Part shown: positions 43,740 through 52,496 of the stretch, one piece after another
How positions within the stretch are numbered: the first letter of the stretch is position 1
Layout: every line of letters starts with the position of its first letter
Origin: Paenibacillus kobensis NBRC 15729
GTDB taxonomy: Bacteria > Bacillota > Bacilli > Paenibacillales > Paenibacillaceae
DNA: 64,000 nucleotides
Direction: 5' to 3'
Assembly (NCBI RefSeq): GCF_004000825.1
Contig: NZ_BILZ01000005.1
Span: 124,001-188,000 of the forward strand
Notes under the pieces: model-generated
The model's database searches: none
The model's input: only the letters and a program-made list of their open reading frames with translations
Told to the model about the DNA's origin: nothing
Position numbers and translations under genes: made by a program

Positions 43740-44771
43740 CTAAAGCTCTTGGACGAATCCCCCGCAAGATTCGCGGAAAATGAAAGGCGTCTCGAACACG
43801 ACCGCTTTCGGCTTAGTCAAGGGATCAAGAATCCTTCCCATTGCCAAGCGGATACATGCGGCGGCCATCTCTTCCACGGGCAGCTTGACCGTCGAAAGGG
43901 ACGGAACGCTGTATTTCTCTGCATCATGGTCGCCGTACGTCAGAATCTCCATCTCATCGGGAATTCTGATATTAGCGCGATGGAATACAGGAAGAGCTGC
44001 GACAGCCATGGTACCGAGCGGGAAAAACATGGCCGTTGGCAGTTCGCCGCCTCCCTCCACGATCTTCCTGGCCGCCGCATTCCCGCCCTCCATCGTCATC
44101 GGAGCAGCTTGAATATGATGTTCCTCGAGTTCGAGTCCGTACTTGGCGCACGACTCGACGAATCCCTTGAAGCGCAAATTATTCTCCGACCTCACAAGAT
44201 GGTCAGGCACAATTGTACCGACCTTCTTGTGCCCCCGCATCGCAAATAATTCTGCCGACTTGCGGCCGATCTCGTAAGTATCGACATGGACGCAGCTATA
44301 GGACCTGCTATTGCGATTGAACAGCACGGTCGGCACGCTTAGCGGATTGTCTTCGAGATAACGCTGATCCTCAGCGGAAATGCCCGTTAGAATCACGCCA
44401 TGGTACATGCCGCTATCGCATATTTCTTTTATTCTATGGATGTTCTTCCGCTTGAACGGCTGGATCGTCATCTCGAATGCGTACTCTTGCTCCAGAATCG
44501 AACTTTGAGCACCCAAGAAAAAACGCCCCAACAAGTCGGAAGAGAGGTCGGACGGCCAGAACGTCGCGATGACCGGGAGGCTGCGAACGCCGGATTGTCT
44601 TAACCGTCTTGCCGACATGTTGGGTACATAACCGACGCCTTGCGCAGCATCCAGGATCAACTGCTGCGTTTTTTTCGAGATGCGCATTTCGTCTCCCCGG
44701 CCGTTGAGCACGATCGAAACCGTTCCCGCGGAAAGTTTCGTTTTCTCGGCGATTTCTTTTATCGTAGACAT
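43740..44771 (-). CDS. LacI family transcriptional regulator
   Basis: A 343-residue repressor. The helix-turn-helix and hinge lie at 1-60 (STIKEIAEKTKLSAGTVSIVLNG, then YVPNMSARRLRQSG); the sugar-binding domain runs from about 65 to the end. Start ATG 44771 is used because the DNA-binding region begins right there; AGGTGGGG precedes it. It is divergent from an MFS gene. A 20-base operator at 44914-44933, repeated with two changes before the esterase gene, gives a small regulon of transporter plus secreted esterase. The inducer is probably a sugar or sugar ester from plant cell wall. Confidence 0.9.
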   Translation of the reverse strand: MSTIKEIAEKTKLSAGTVSIVLNGRGDEMRISKKTQQLILDAAQGVGYVPNMSARRLRQSGVRSLPVIATFWPSDLSSDLLGRFFLGAQSSILEQEYAFEMTIQPFKRKNIHRIKEICDSGMYHGVILTGISAEDQRYLEDNPLSVPTVLFNRNSRSYSCVHVDTYEIGRKSAELFAMRGHKKVGTIVPDHLVRSENNLRFKGFVESCAKYGLELEEHHIQAAPMTMEGGNAAARKIVEGGGELPTAMFFPLGTMAVAALPVFHRANIRIPDEMEILTYGDHDAEKYSVPSLSTVKLPVEEMAAACIRLAMGRILDPLTKPKAVVFETPFIFRESCGGFVQEL

Positions 44772-44913
44772 CCCCACCTGTCCACTCCTCATTCGTAATA
44801 CTCCATTAATACGGAAAAGCACCGGCAATGTCAATCGCACACTTGCTTCGTCGGCTTGGATGGCCATCAATATTGACTTTAGTCCCAATCCCCCTTACGA
44901 TCTAATAGCCAGA

Positions 44914-44933
44914 TTGCTAAAACGTAATTGCAA
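44914..44933. promoter_or_regulatory. LacI-type operator, copy 1
   Basis: TTGCTAAAACGTAATTGCAA, an imperfect palindrome with TTGC/GCAA ends and the central CG of LacI-family sites, lies 31 bases before the MFS start and between the divergent LacI and MFS genes. Copy 2 at 46270 matches 18 of 20 bases. Confidence 0.7.
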
Positions 44934-44964
44934 TAGTGCATTATATCCCTCAGGAGGTCAGCGT

Positions 44965-46209
44965 ATGACATCACCACCCGTCCGTGCAATTGATGAACCA
45001 TTAACGGATACGAGAATTTGGACGGCAGATTTTATTAAACTGACGATTGTGACAACACTGCTTCGAATCTGCACGCAAGTCCAGATTACATCCATGCCGC
45101 TGTTCTTTCTGCATCTGGGAGGCAGCCATGCATTAGCCGGACTGTCCATGACATTCTTTACATTGGCCGCGCTTCTGACGAGACCGCTTATCGGCGTATC
45201 GCTCGACACTTACGGGAGAAAGCCCATCCTTCTCTGGGGGGCTGTCGTGTATACGATCTCGACCATATTATACGGCTTAGTAGCCTTCATACCTGCGCTG
45301 ATCTTCTTGAGAATCATGCACGGCATTTCTTTCTCGGCAAGTTCGACGGCAACCAGTACAATGGTCTCAGACGTCCTGCCGGAAGATAAAATGACGCAAG
45401 GCATCTCTTACTTCGGACTCTTCGGAACGCTGGCCGTGGCGATTGCGCCTTCTGCCACGCTTTATCTATTGGAGGTTTCCGACTATGCCGTACTCTACTA
45501 CTTGACCGGTGCCGTATCGCTGCTAGCCCTGCTGATCAGCGTACGTATCGAATCCGAGAAGAAGAGAAAGCGCAAGGAACTGGCAGCGAACATCGTAAGT
45601 CCGCCGTCGAAGCAGCATTCACCGGACGCGGCAGGACATTGGCACAAATTCGTGGAGCTTCGTGCCGTTCCCCCTTCGGTCGTCGTCTTGTTCGTATCGT
45701 TGGCAACCAGTGCGGTCATGGTATTCCTCCCGTCATTCGCGATCGGGAAGGGCATCGACCATATCGGCGTAGTTTTCGTCGTTCAGGCCTCTGCACTGGC
45801 GCTTTCCCGTTTCATCGTTGGAGTATGGACCGCAAGGATGAGTCCGCGCTTCGTCATCCCCATCAATTTAATTGCGCTCGGGATTGCGCTTGGCGGAATC
45901 AGTTTTTCAAGCACATTGCGGGAACTGATCCTTTGGGCCATCTTATTCGGATTCACGAGCGGCTGTCTTATCCCTCAGCTTAATGCGATGGCCATTACGA
46001 ACGCGGACCAGGCCAACCGCGGCAAGGCTAACGCCACATTCTATATCGCGCTCGATTTCGGAATCGGCGCCGGTGCCGCAGGTTGGGGGCTCTTGTCCGA
46101 TTTCATCGAAATGCGTTGGATCTTCCTGTTCGCCGCCTTCCTCATGATTTTCGCTTTGTCGGCGTTCGCTTACATGGAAAGTTCACGGCGGAGGAATGCG
46201 GGCAATTAA
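44965..46209 (+). CDS. MFS transporter
   Basis: A 414-residue membrane transporter with about 12 hydrophobic helices, the loop 2-3 motif DTYGRKP and a central charged loop (SEKKRKRKEL). Start ATG 44965 follows CAGGAGG; the open frame extends far upstream without a ribosome site. It is read divergently from LacI through a shared operator. The direction of transport is not given by the sequence. Beside a secreted esterase it may import released oligosaccharides or export an aromatic acid. Confidence 0.87.
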   Translation: MTSPPVRAIDEPLTDTRIWTADFIKLTIVTTLLRICTQVQITSMPLFFLHLGGSHALAGLSMTFFTLAALLTRPLIGVSLDTYGRKPILLWGAVVYTISTILYGLVAFIPALIFLRIMHGISFSASSTATSTMVSDVLPEDKMTQGISYFGLFGTLAVAIAPSATLYLLEVSDYAVLYYLTGAVSLLALLISVRIESEKKRKRKELAANIVSPPSKQHSPDAAGHWHKFVELRAVPPSVVVLFVSLATSAVMVFLPSFAIGKGIDHIGVVFVVQASALALSRFIVGVWTARMSPRFVIPINLIALGIALGGISFSSTLRELILWAILFGFTSGCLIPQLNAMAITNADQANRGKANATFYIALDFGIGAGAAGWGLLSDFIEMRWIFLFAAFLMIFALSAFAYMESSRRRNAGN

Positions 46210-46269
46210 CCCCAATTTATGGTTGACTTTTTAGACAAGTAGCGTTAAGATTCACGCGTAAACTATTAT

Positions 46270-46289
46270 TTGCTAAAACGAAAATGCAA
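46270..46289. promoter_or_regulatory. LacI-type operator, copy 2
   Basis: TTGCTAAAACGAAAATGCAA, 18 of 20 bases identical to the site at 44914-44933. It lies about 100 bases upstream of the ribosome site of the secreted esterase gene. Confidence 0.7.
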
Positions 46290-46390
46290 TGATGGAAGGC
46301 TGTGATCGATGCAGGAAATCAAGGGGCAGCGCGAGCGACCCGAACATGGCGGTAAGACATACTCGCAATGTACAAAAGGAGGAGATTGTT

Positions 46391-48469
46391 CTGAATAGGG
46401 GAAAGAAGCTGTTGTGGCGACCCATTATGATGATCTTAGCGATTGTATCTTTGTTATCTGTAAGTTTTCTCGGTCCATGGCCTGGCGTTTCTGCGGCTGC
46501 TGCCAAAGACAAGCCTGCATTTAAACAGAATGGCGCCATCGTACTGTCGGTCGGCGAATCCTATTCGCTTGAGATCGTCAATAAACCCGCCGGTGCGAGT
46601 TATGTCTGGAGCAGCGACAAAAAATCAGTGGCAGCGGTGGACCAGAACGGACTCATTAAAGCCACTTCAGCCGGGTCTGCGAACATCACTTGCAAAATAG
46701 CAGTCAACAATAAAACGGAATTACTCGCCGTGAAAGTCATCGTCAAGGAGGCTCATGTGAACCCATCAACGGAACCAGCTAAAGTACCTGTCGACAAGAA
46801 CGGATTCGATACCAGCGGAAGAATGGTTGCCTACTTCGGCTCGCCGGTCATAGACGGCAATACGGATCCTGTATGGAATAAAGCGCAAGCGGTTTCACCA
46901 AAACATACATCAAGCAATATCGACACCACCGCAACATTTAAGGCATTATGGGACGACCGCGCGCTTTACATTCTTGCAGAGGTGAAAGACCGCGACTTAT
47001 CCGTACAATCCGGAACGCCTTACATGCAAGATTCCGTGGAGTTATTTCTTGACGAGAACAATAACAAATCGCAGGAATACGGCGTAGACGATTTGCATTT
47101 CCGCGTGAATTATGAGAATTTGCTGTCCGTGGACAACGGAACTTCCGAACGCTTCTACACAGCGGCAAGAAAAACGGCAGACGGATATATCATTGAAACA
47201 AGAATTGCTTTGAATGCGAAGCCGGACAACGGCAAGGTGCTTGGCATCGAATTACAGGTGAACGACGCAAAAGGATCGGAGCGAGTCGGCACTATTAACG
47301 TATTCGATTCGACTGGCACCGCCTGGAACGATACGACGAAGTTCGGCGAAGTATTGCTCACGGGCAAGGCAAAGGGCGATGTCAGCGGGCTGAATCCCTA
47401 CGATCTCATCAATTTGATCAAAAGCACGCTGAAGCTGGATCTCAAGCTTTATAAAAATGCAAATATCGTTACAGATGCGATTGCCAAGGCTTTCGCCGAC
47501 AATGTACTCAAGGAACAAAAGGTTACTCAAGAACAAATCGATAAACAATATGCCGCCATCAAAGAAGCGATCGGCAAGCTGGAAATGACGGATGAAGCGG
47601 CGAACGAGAAATATTTCAAGCCGGTTCCAGATGAATATCGCCAGGATAACAGCAAAGCGGGGACGATTGAAAGCTTATCGTATAAAGCGGCTAACTTAAC
47701 CGGCGGTACGGACGACAAGAAACTCAATGTTTATCTTCCGTACGGATATGACTCTTCCAATCCCAATAAGAAATACAATGTCCTATACTTGATGCATGGC
47801 GGGGGCGAGAACGAGAATCTTATCTTCGGCGGGCCCGGCCAGAGCAAAGAGATGAAGAAAATACTGGACAATATGATTGCAAACGGTGACATCGAGCCGC
47901 TTATAGTCGTGACCCCTACGTTCTACGGCGGCAAGGATGATGTTGCGCTCTTCCATGAGGAACTAATCAATAAGGTTGTTCCGTTGGTGGAAACCAAGTA
48001 CAATACCTATACCAAATCCGGAAGCTTGGACGACTTGAAAGCATCCCGCGAGCATCGGGCATTCGGCGGATTCTCCATGGGTTCGGTCACGACGTGGTAT
48101 ACCTTTATCTACGCTCTTGACTACTTTAAGTACTACTTGCCGTTAAGCGGCGACAGCTGGGTTCTCGAGCAGAGAGGCGGCGGCCTCCAGCCGAAGGAAA
48201 CGGCGGCATACCTTGCCGACGTTGCGAAGAAGTCCGGGTATAAGCCGCAGGATTACTACATTTTCAGCGCCACCGGCACCCAGGATATTGCGTATCCGAA
48301 CTTGAAGCCTCAGATCGACGCGATGAAACAGTTAACCGATACCTTCGTCTATTCTTCGGATACGAAGAAAGGAAACTTCTACTTTATCGCTGCCGATGGC
48401 GGCACGCATGCTTGGAACTGGGTCAACCAGTACATTTATGACATATTGCCGGATCTCTTCCGCAGCTAA
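46391..48469 (+). CDS. Secreted modular CE1-type esterase with Ig-like and CBM9-like domains
   Basis: About 692 residues. A signal peptide (LLWRPIMMILAIVSLLSVSF, cleavage near VSAAAA) is followed by a Big_2-type Ig-like domain (about 41-118) and a CBM9-like carbohydrate-binding domain (about 146-326: GSPVIDGNTDPVWNKA, FKALWDDRALYILAEVKD). The C-terminus is an esterase D/feruloyl-esterase-type hydrolase (about 436-692) with Ser562 in GGFSMGS and His673 in GGTHAW. It should de-esterify plant polysaccharides outside the cell. The start is uncertain. AAGGAGG at 46376-46382 points to a CTG at 46391; upstream ATGs at 46289 and 46346 have no ribosome site. Confidence 0.85.
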   Translation: MNRGKKLLWRPIMMILAIVSLLSVSFLGPWPGVSAAAAKDKPAFKQNGAIVLSVGESYSLEIVNKPAGASYVWSSDKKSVAAVDQNGLIKATSAGSANITCKIAVNNKTELLAVKVIVKEAHVNPSTEPAKVPVDKNGFDTSGRMVAYFGSPVIDGNTDPVWNKAQAVSPKHTSSNIDTTATFKALWDDRALYILAEVKDRDLSVQSGTPYMQDSVELFLDENNNKSQEYGVDDLHFRVNYENLLSVDNGTSERFYTAARKTADGYIIETRIALNAKPDNGKVLGIELQVNDAKGSERVGTINVFDSTGTAWNDTTKFGEVLLTGKAKGDVSGLNPYDLINLIKSTLKLDLKLYKNANIVTDAIAKAFADNVLKEQKVTQEQIDKQYAAIKEAIGKLEMTDEAANEKYFKPVPDEYRQDNSKAGTIESLSYKAANLTGGTDDKKLNVYLPYGYDSSNPNKKYNVLYLMHGGGENENLIFGGPGQSKEMKKILDNMIANGDIEPLIVVTPTFYGGKDDVALFHEELINKVVPLVETKYNTYTKSGSLDDLKASREHRAFGGFSMGSVTTWYTFIYALDYFKYYLPLSGDSWVLEQRGGGLQPKETAAYLADVAKKSGYKPQDYYIFSATGTQDIAYPNLKPQIDAMKQLTDTFVYSSDTKKGNFYFIAADGGTHAWNWVNQYIYDILPDLFRS

Positions 48470-48525
48470 AGAGCGGTTGTTAACAGGTTGATTTTCTCGA
48501 CATCGACTTACAGATGATATCGCCA

Positions 48526-48561
48526 GAATGGCCGAGCAGCTCACAGAGCCCTCGGCCATTC
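48526..48561 (+). terminator. Nested hairpin terminator (copy 2 of a repeated element)
   Basis: Outer stem GAATGGCCGAG/CTCGGCCATTC, then TCTTCTTC. It differs from the element at 10613-10648 by a single base (GCAG for GCGG) over 36 positions. It follows the secreted esterase gene. Confidence 0.75.
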
Positions 48562-48612
48562 TCTTCTTCGACTGTCCGCCGTTATCGTCTTTTCTTTCGT
48601 TCTCTTGTATTT

Positions 48613-49182
48613 TCATAACTTACTAAGCCGCAGCTCATAAAAATACTGAACAATGGGATGCTTCAGCTTGACCCTCTCGCCCATGTTTAATATCCGCTTT
48701 TTCCCGACCCGTCGGTCCACCAATGCTAGAATATTCAATAAGATATCGTTGCTTTCTAAGCTTTCCTCTATCGAAAGGGATAAAAACTTAGTTGCTGCGA
48801 CAGTAAAGTTAGATTTGCTTAAGGCTGACTGTGCTGACATGAGGTCCTTGGCAACCTCAGATATTTTCCTGCCTCTTGCAATGACTTTAAGACGATCCTC
48901 CGGCACTAGCCCCTTGGTATCTTTCCTGACCGCTTCAATTTCTTCATTGCTGATCGGAATCTGGATATCCGGGTCATTCTTAATTTCCATCTCCGTCTGA
49001 TACCATTTGATTAAAGTCGTTGCATCACTCAAATTTAGAATGTTCTTTTTATCGACCGTAATATAACAATTCCCTGATTTATCGGGCAAATATCGATAGC
49101 TGGTTGCACGATACTCCACCTTCCCTGATAACGCAGGACTGAGAAAACTCTCCAGTTGTTGCTTCAATTTGCTCCAGGACAT
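48613..49182 (-). CDS. SF0329 family protein
   Basis: A 189-residue soluble protein recognised by its opening MSWSKLKQQLESFLSPAL and the blocks VEYRATSYRYLPDKSGNCYITVDKK and LNILALVDRRVGKKRIL. It belongs to a small bacillus family (SF0329) of unknown function. It appears to stand alone: a converging terminator lies on its 3' side and about 180 bases separate its start from the next gene's terminator. Start ATG 49182 is preceded by GGAGG about ten bases upstream. No catalytic motif is obvious. Confidence 0.75.
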   Translation of the reverse strand: MSWSKLKQQLESFLSPALSGKVEYRATSYRYLPDKSGNCYITVDKKNILNLSDATTLIKWYQTEMEIKNDPDIQIPISNEEIEAVRKDTKGLVPEDRLKVIARGRKISEVAKDLMSAQSALSKSNFTVAATKFLSLSIEESLESNDILLNILALVDRRVGKKRILNMGERVKLKHPIVQYFYELRLSKL

Positions 49183-49314
49183 GTATTCCTCCGATGTTCA
49201 AATAAATTCATAACGATTCAGGCAGCCATTCTATTATCTATCATACAATAATGACTGCATGGATCATAACCTGCACAAGTAACCTTGAGGATCTCAATTT
49301 CTGGAGTCCCATAC

Positions 49315-49345
49315 AAAAAGGCCACCGCTCGTTATACGGTGACCT
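49315..49345 (-). terminator. Terminator of the LysW operon
   Basis: Nine-base arms AGGTCACCG/CGGTGGCCT (one mismatch) with a nine-base loop and TTTTT after the stem on the minus strand, 22 bases beyond the FMN reductase stop. This marks the end of the long minus-strand operon. Confidence 0.75.
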
Positions 49346-49366
49346 CTCTTCTTCTCCTTTTGATTA

Positions 49367-49918
49367 TCAGCCATTAACCGACGCTCCGCGCCACTGGCTC
49401 CGAATTTGCTCCACGGCAGCCAGAGCAGCTTGATCTTCCAGGATATCGCCTGGCCGATTGGCTTTGCCCAGTATATAACCTTCAAACCTCGTGCCTGTAT
49501 ATTCGAAAATGTACTGGAATTGCTGAACGAGCGGCAACCCCTTAAGATGAGGCTCGTCATCGCCGATGCCGATCACCCAAGCCGACTTGCTTGACAATTT
49601 CGCAAGAAACCTGTCTCTGTCCTCCCGCAGCGACTGGGACCAACGGTCAATGAATGTTTTGGTGAGCCCGGATGCCCCGTACCAATAGATTGGCGTTGTG
49701 AACACCAGAACATCCTGCGCCAGCACCCGTTCGATGACCGAACGATAATCATCTTCCGGATACGGTTCTTTCTCGGAATGCCGATAATCTTGGATCGGTT
49801 CGATCCTGTAGTCGGCCAGAAAAATAGGATCGGCATCAAATCCATTCGTTAACCGCTTCGCTAATTGTTCGGAATTCCCGTTTTTTCTCGAGCTCCCGTA
49901 AATGACGGCTATTCCCAT
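49367..49918 (-). CDS. NADPH-dependent FMN reductase-like flavoprotein
   Basis: A 183-residue flavodoxin-fold protein with the FMN phosphate loop GSSRKNGNSEQL and the FTTPIYWYGASGLTKTFIDR block typical of NAD(P)H:FMN or quinone reductases. AAGGAGG lies before ATG 49918. It is 55 bases after the ATP-grasp gene and before a terminator, so it is taken as the last gene of the LysW operon. It could carry out a late redox step on the product, or be an unrelated passenger. Confidence 0.8.
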   Translation of the reverse strand: MGIAVIYGSSRKNGNSEQLAKRLTNGFDADPIFLADYRIEPIQDYRHSEKEPYPEDDYRSVIERVLAQDVLVFTTPIYWYGASGLTKTFIDRWSQSLREDRDRFLAKLSSKSAWVIGIGDDEPHLKGLPLVQQFQYIFEYTGTRFEGYILGKANRPGDILEDQAALAAVEQIRSQWRGASVNG

Positions 49919-49973
49919 ACGTTAGCCTCCTTCCTCCACTCATTATTATTGACCAAAGCCCTGGACTCTTTCA

Positions 49974-51230
49974 CTAAGCGATCTCCGCCTCTTGGTTCCG
50001 GTAGACGACTTTCAATCCTTCAAGCAGCGAAAGCGCCAACCGTTTAGCCTCTTGCGGCGTATCGCTTGCGACGATGAAATAAGCAAGCCGGTCATCCGAG
50101 CTTTTCGCCTGGACGACGTGGTCGCCGGGCACGGCAGAGATGTGCGCTCGTATGACAGAAGGATGCTGGGGCAGCAGCTCGAATCCTTCGATTCGTTCGA
50201 ACACACCGTCGCGTTCCGCGGTGACATATGCGATCGATGCTGCCCTAAGATGCTTCTTCTCGATCGCGACCGGATGATCCAAGTAATAATGAACTGTCGC
50301 TTCGAAAATATCGACCCCGAAAGCCAATACCAGCAGATCCGATGAAATGTTATCCCCGCCGGGTCTGCCGTTCACTTCGATAATGCGGGGACCGGCCGGC
50401 GTAAGCTTCAACTCGACATGGCTCGGTCCGTCCGTTAACCCGATCGCTTGGAGCGCATCGACAGCCGTTCTGATGATATCTTCCTGCCGGTCGGTATGAG
50501 ACGGAGATGGCAGCGTATGGAGCGTTTCTACGAAGTATGGCAGAGGCGTCGTCAGCTTTTCGGTCACTGCTGCGAATAACGGCTCGCCACTGCGGACAAA
50601 CAGCTCCACGCTGAATTCCGGCCCCTGCAAATATTGTTCGATCAAATACTCTTCTCGCACTTTGAAATCCATATACGTCACTTTAAAAGCGACAATGACG
50701 TCCATAGCCTTGCGCAGCTGCGACTCGTCGTTAATAAAATAGACGTTTTGGCTACTGGCGCAATTAGTCGGCTTCAGGACGACGGGATACCCGATCTCTT
50801 CGGCTGCCGCAACCGCCTCTTCGTACGTTTTTACTTTGCGGAATTCCGCGCTGGGTACACCGTGTTCGGCGTAAGCCTGCCTCGCCAGATCCTTATTCCG
50901 CGATTTTAACGCCGCTTCGTACGGCACGCCCCGCAGGCCAAGCCGCTCCGCAACCTTCGCCGTCAAGTGGGAAGCGTAATCCGTGGCCGGAATCAGTGCG
51001 TCCAACTTACCCGCATAGGGAGACTCCGCTATCGCAAGATAGAGCGAATCCTCGTCTCGTATATCCGCAACGATGAGGTCGTGGTAGATGCCCTCATACC
51101 CGTATTTGGCCGGATTGTCCTTGGATGACACGATCGAAATAACCCGATGCCCCTGTTCGTAGGCTACTCTGGCGAAGCTGACGCCGTAAAAGCTCGGCTC
51201 GACAAACGCAATCGTTTTAATCGTTGACAT
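49974..51230 (-). CDS. ATP-grasp ligase, probable amino acid ligase
   Basis: A 418-residue ATP-grasp enzyme of the L-amino-acid ligase/carbamoyl-phosphate-synthase-like type: an N-terminal Rossmann-like part (TIAFVEPSFYGVSFARVAYEQG), a central ATP domain (GYPVVLKPTNCASSQNV, then EQYLQGPEFSVELF) and the metal-binding IIEVNGRPGGDNISS. Such enzymes join a carboxylate to an amine through an acyl phosphate. In this operon it is expected to couple the released diamino acid to another amino acid, making a dipeptide-like product for export. The substrates cannot be read from the sequence. Confidence 0.83.
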   Translation of the reverse strand: MSTIKTIAFVEPSFYGVSFARVAYEQGHRVISIVSSKDNPAKYGYEGIYHDLIVADIRDEDSLYLAIAESPYAGKLDALIPATDYASHLTAKVAERLGLRGVPYEAALKSRNKDLARQAYAEHGVPSAEFRKVKTYEEAVAAAEEIGYPVVLKPTNCASSQNVYFINDESQLRKAMDVIVAFKVTYMDFKVREEYLIEQYLQGPEFSVELFVRSGEPLFAAVTEKLTTPLPYFVETLHTLPSPSHTDRQEDIIRTAVDALQAIGLTDGPSHVELKLTPAGPRIIEVNGRPGGDNISSDLLVLAFGVDIFEATVHYYLDHPVAIEKKHLRAASIAYVTAERDGVFERIEGFELLPQHPSVIRAHISAVPGDHVVQAKSSDDRLAYFIVASDTPQEAKRLALSLLEGLKVVYRNQEAEIA

Positions 51231-51275
51231 GTTTTTCCACCCCTTTAATCATTCACTTGGTTTTGCGAAGCAAAC

Positions 51276-52496
51276 CTAAGCCTCTAGCGTTTGTTTCTGC
51301 GGCGACTTGCTGTTCAAGACATAGAAGACGATCAGTCCGGCGAGCATCAGGCCTGCCATCAGTATAAATCCCAGTCCTGGCGAATAACGGTCGATGAGAA
51401 CGCCAAGCCCCGTGGCGGAGACCGTCTGCAGCAGCAAGGAAATGCCCATCCAGACCGAAGTTGCGCGTCCCATATACGATTTCGAGACCGACTCCATAAG
51501 CGTTGTCGTGATCAGAATGCGCAATGAGGAATTGGTCAAACCGATGAGCACGCAGCCCAGATAGAGCAGAATCACGGTCGAATTGAAGGCGATCGCCACA
51601 AGATTCAGCACGGATACGAGGAAAATGATCACAATCGTCCCGTACGGCGACAGCCTTCTCGCTAGCGGAGCAGCCAAGAAGCCGGATAGCAATCCGCCTA
51701 TTCCATAGCACATATCCGACAGTCCGAAGACGACCGAATCCCCTCGGACCGACGTGCTGACATAACCCGGCAGCACCACGTTGAACACCATCGTCGTCAC
51801 GAGCGGGATAATGGACACGATGCCCAGTACGAATAAAGAAGGTCTCTCCGCCAAATATTGAATGCCGGCTTTGAACGATTCGAAGAACGAGGCTTCCGCT
51901 TCCGCGTGTTCGACCGGCATGGCCGAATAGGAGATCCGTCTGAGGAAGAGGCTGCTCACGAGAAAAGCCGCGGCGTTCAACAACAAAATCACTTCGAAGC
52001 CGATATATTTGTACAGGAAGCCGGCCAGTCCTCCAGCTATGAACATGCCGACCTGCAGGCTGATCTCGATCAAGGAATTGCCGTGGATCAGCTCCTTCTC
52101 AGGCAACAGCTCCTGAACAAGGCTCCGCGAAGCCGACATGTAGAGCGCCCATCCCATGCCGTTGACCGCGGCGAATGTGTACAAATATTCGACGTGGAAT
52201 CCGGTTCCCAAGAAGGCGCCGGCAATGAGTAGCAACGCGGCAGCTCTTACGACGTTTGCCCACAGCAGAATCGTCTTCCGGTTCCACTTATCGACGAACG
52301 TTCCTGCGAATGCGGATATGAGAAATCCGGCAATCACATTAAGAGAAAGCATGAGCCCGACGGCGGTCATCGAACCCGTCCGGTCCATCAGATACCAATT
52401 GGCACCGATCGTGCTCATGCCTACGCCGAAGCCGGATACGATGTCCGCGATAAGATAGTTCCGGAATCTGTTCGACTTCAACACGCTAAATACCAT
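51276..52496 (-). CDS. MFS exporter, DHA3/EntS-like
   Basis: A 406-residue transporter with about 12 helices and the motif DKWNRKTILLWAN in loop 2-3. The pattern is like the DHA3 drug-efflux and siderophore-export branch (EntS, MefA). It overlaps the end of the transketolase subunit gene by eleven bases and is followed by the ATP-grasp gene. It is the likely exporter of the pathway's product and possibly the self-resistance determinant. Confidence 0.87.
   Translation of the reverse strand: MVFSVLKSNRFRNYLIADIVSGFGVGMSTIGANWYLMDRTGSMTAVGLMLSLNVIAGFLISAFAGTFVDKWNRKTILLWANVVRAAALLLIAGAFLGTGFHVEYLYTFAAVNGMGWALYMSASRSLVQELLPEKELIHGNSLIEISLQVGMFIAGGLAGFLYKYIGFEVILLLNAAAFLVSSLFLRRISYSAMPVEHAEAEASFFESFKAGIQYLAERPSLFVLGIVSIIPLVTTMVFNVVLPGYVSTSVRGDSVVFGLSDMCYGIGGLLSGFLAAPLARRLSPYGTIVIIFLVSVLNLVAIAFNSTVILLYLGCVLIGLTNSSLRILITTTLMESVSKSYMGRATSVWMGISLLLQTVSATGLGVLIDRYSPGLGFILMAGLMLAGLIVFYVLNSKSPQKQTLEA

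Noticed and set aside
44680-44964. A 95-residue N-terminal extension of the MFS protein
   Set aside because: It overlaps the LacI gene and operator, has no ribosome site, and a strong CAGGAGG precedes ATG 44965.
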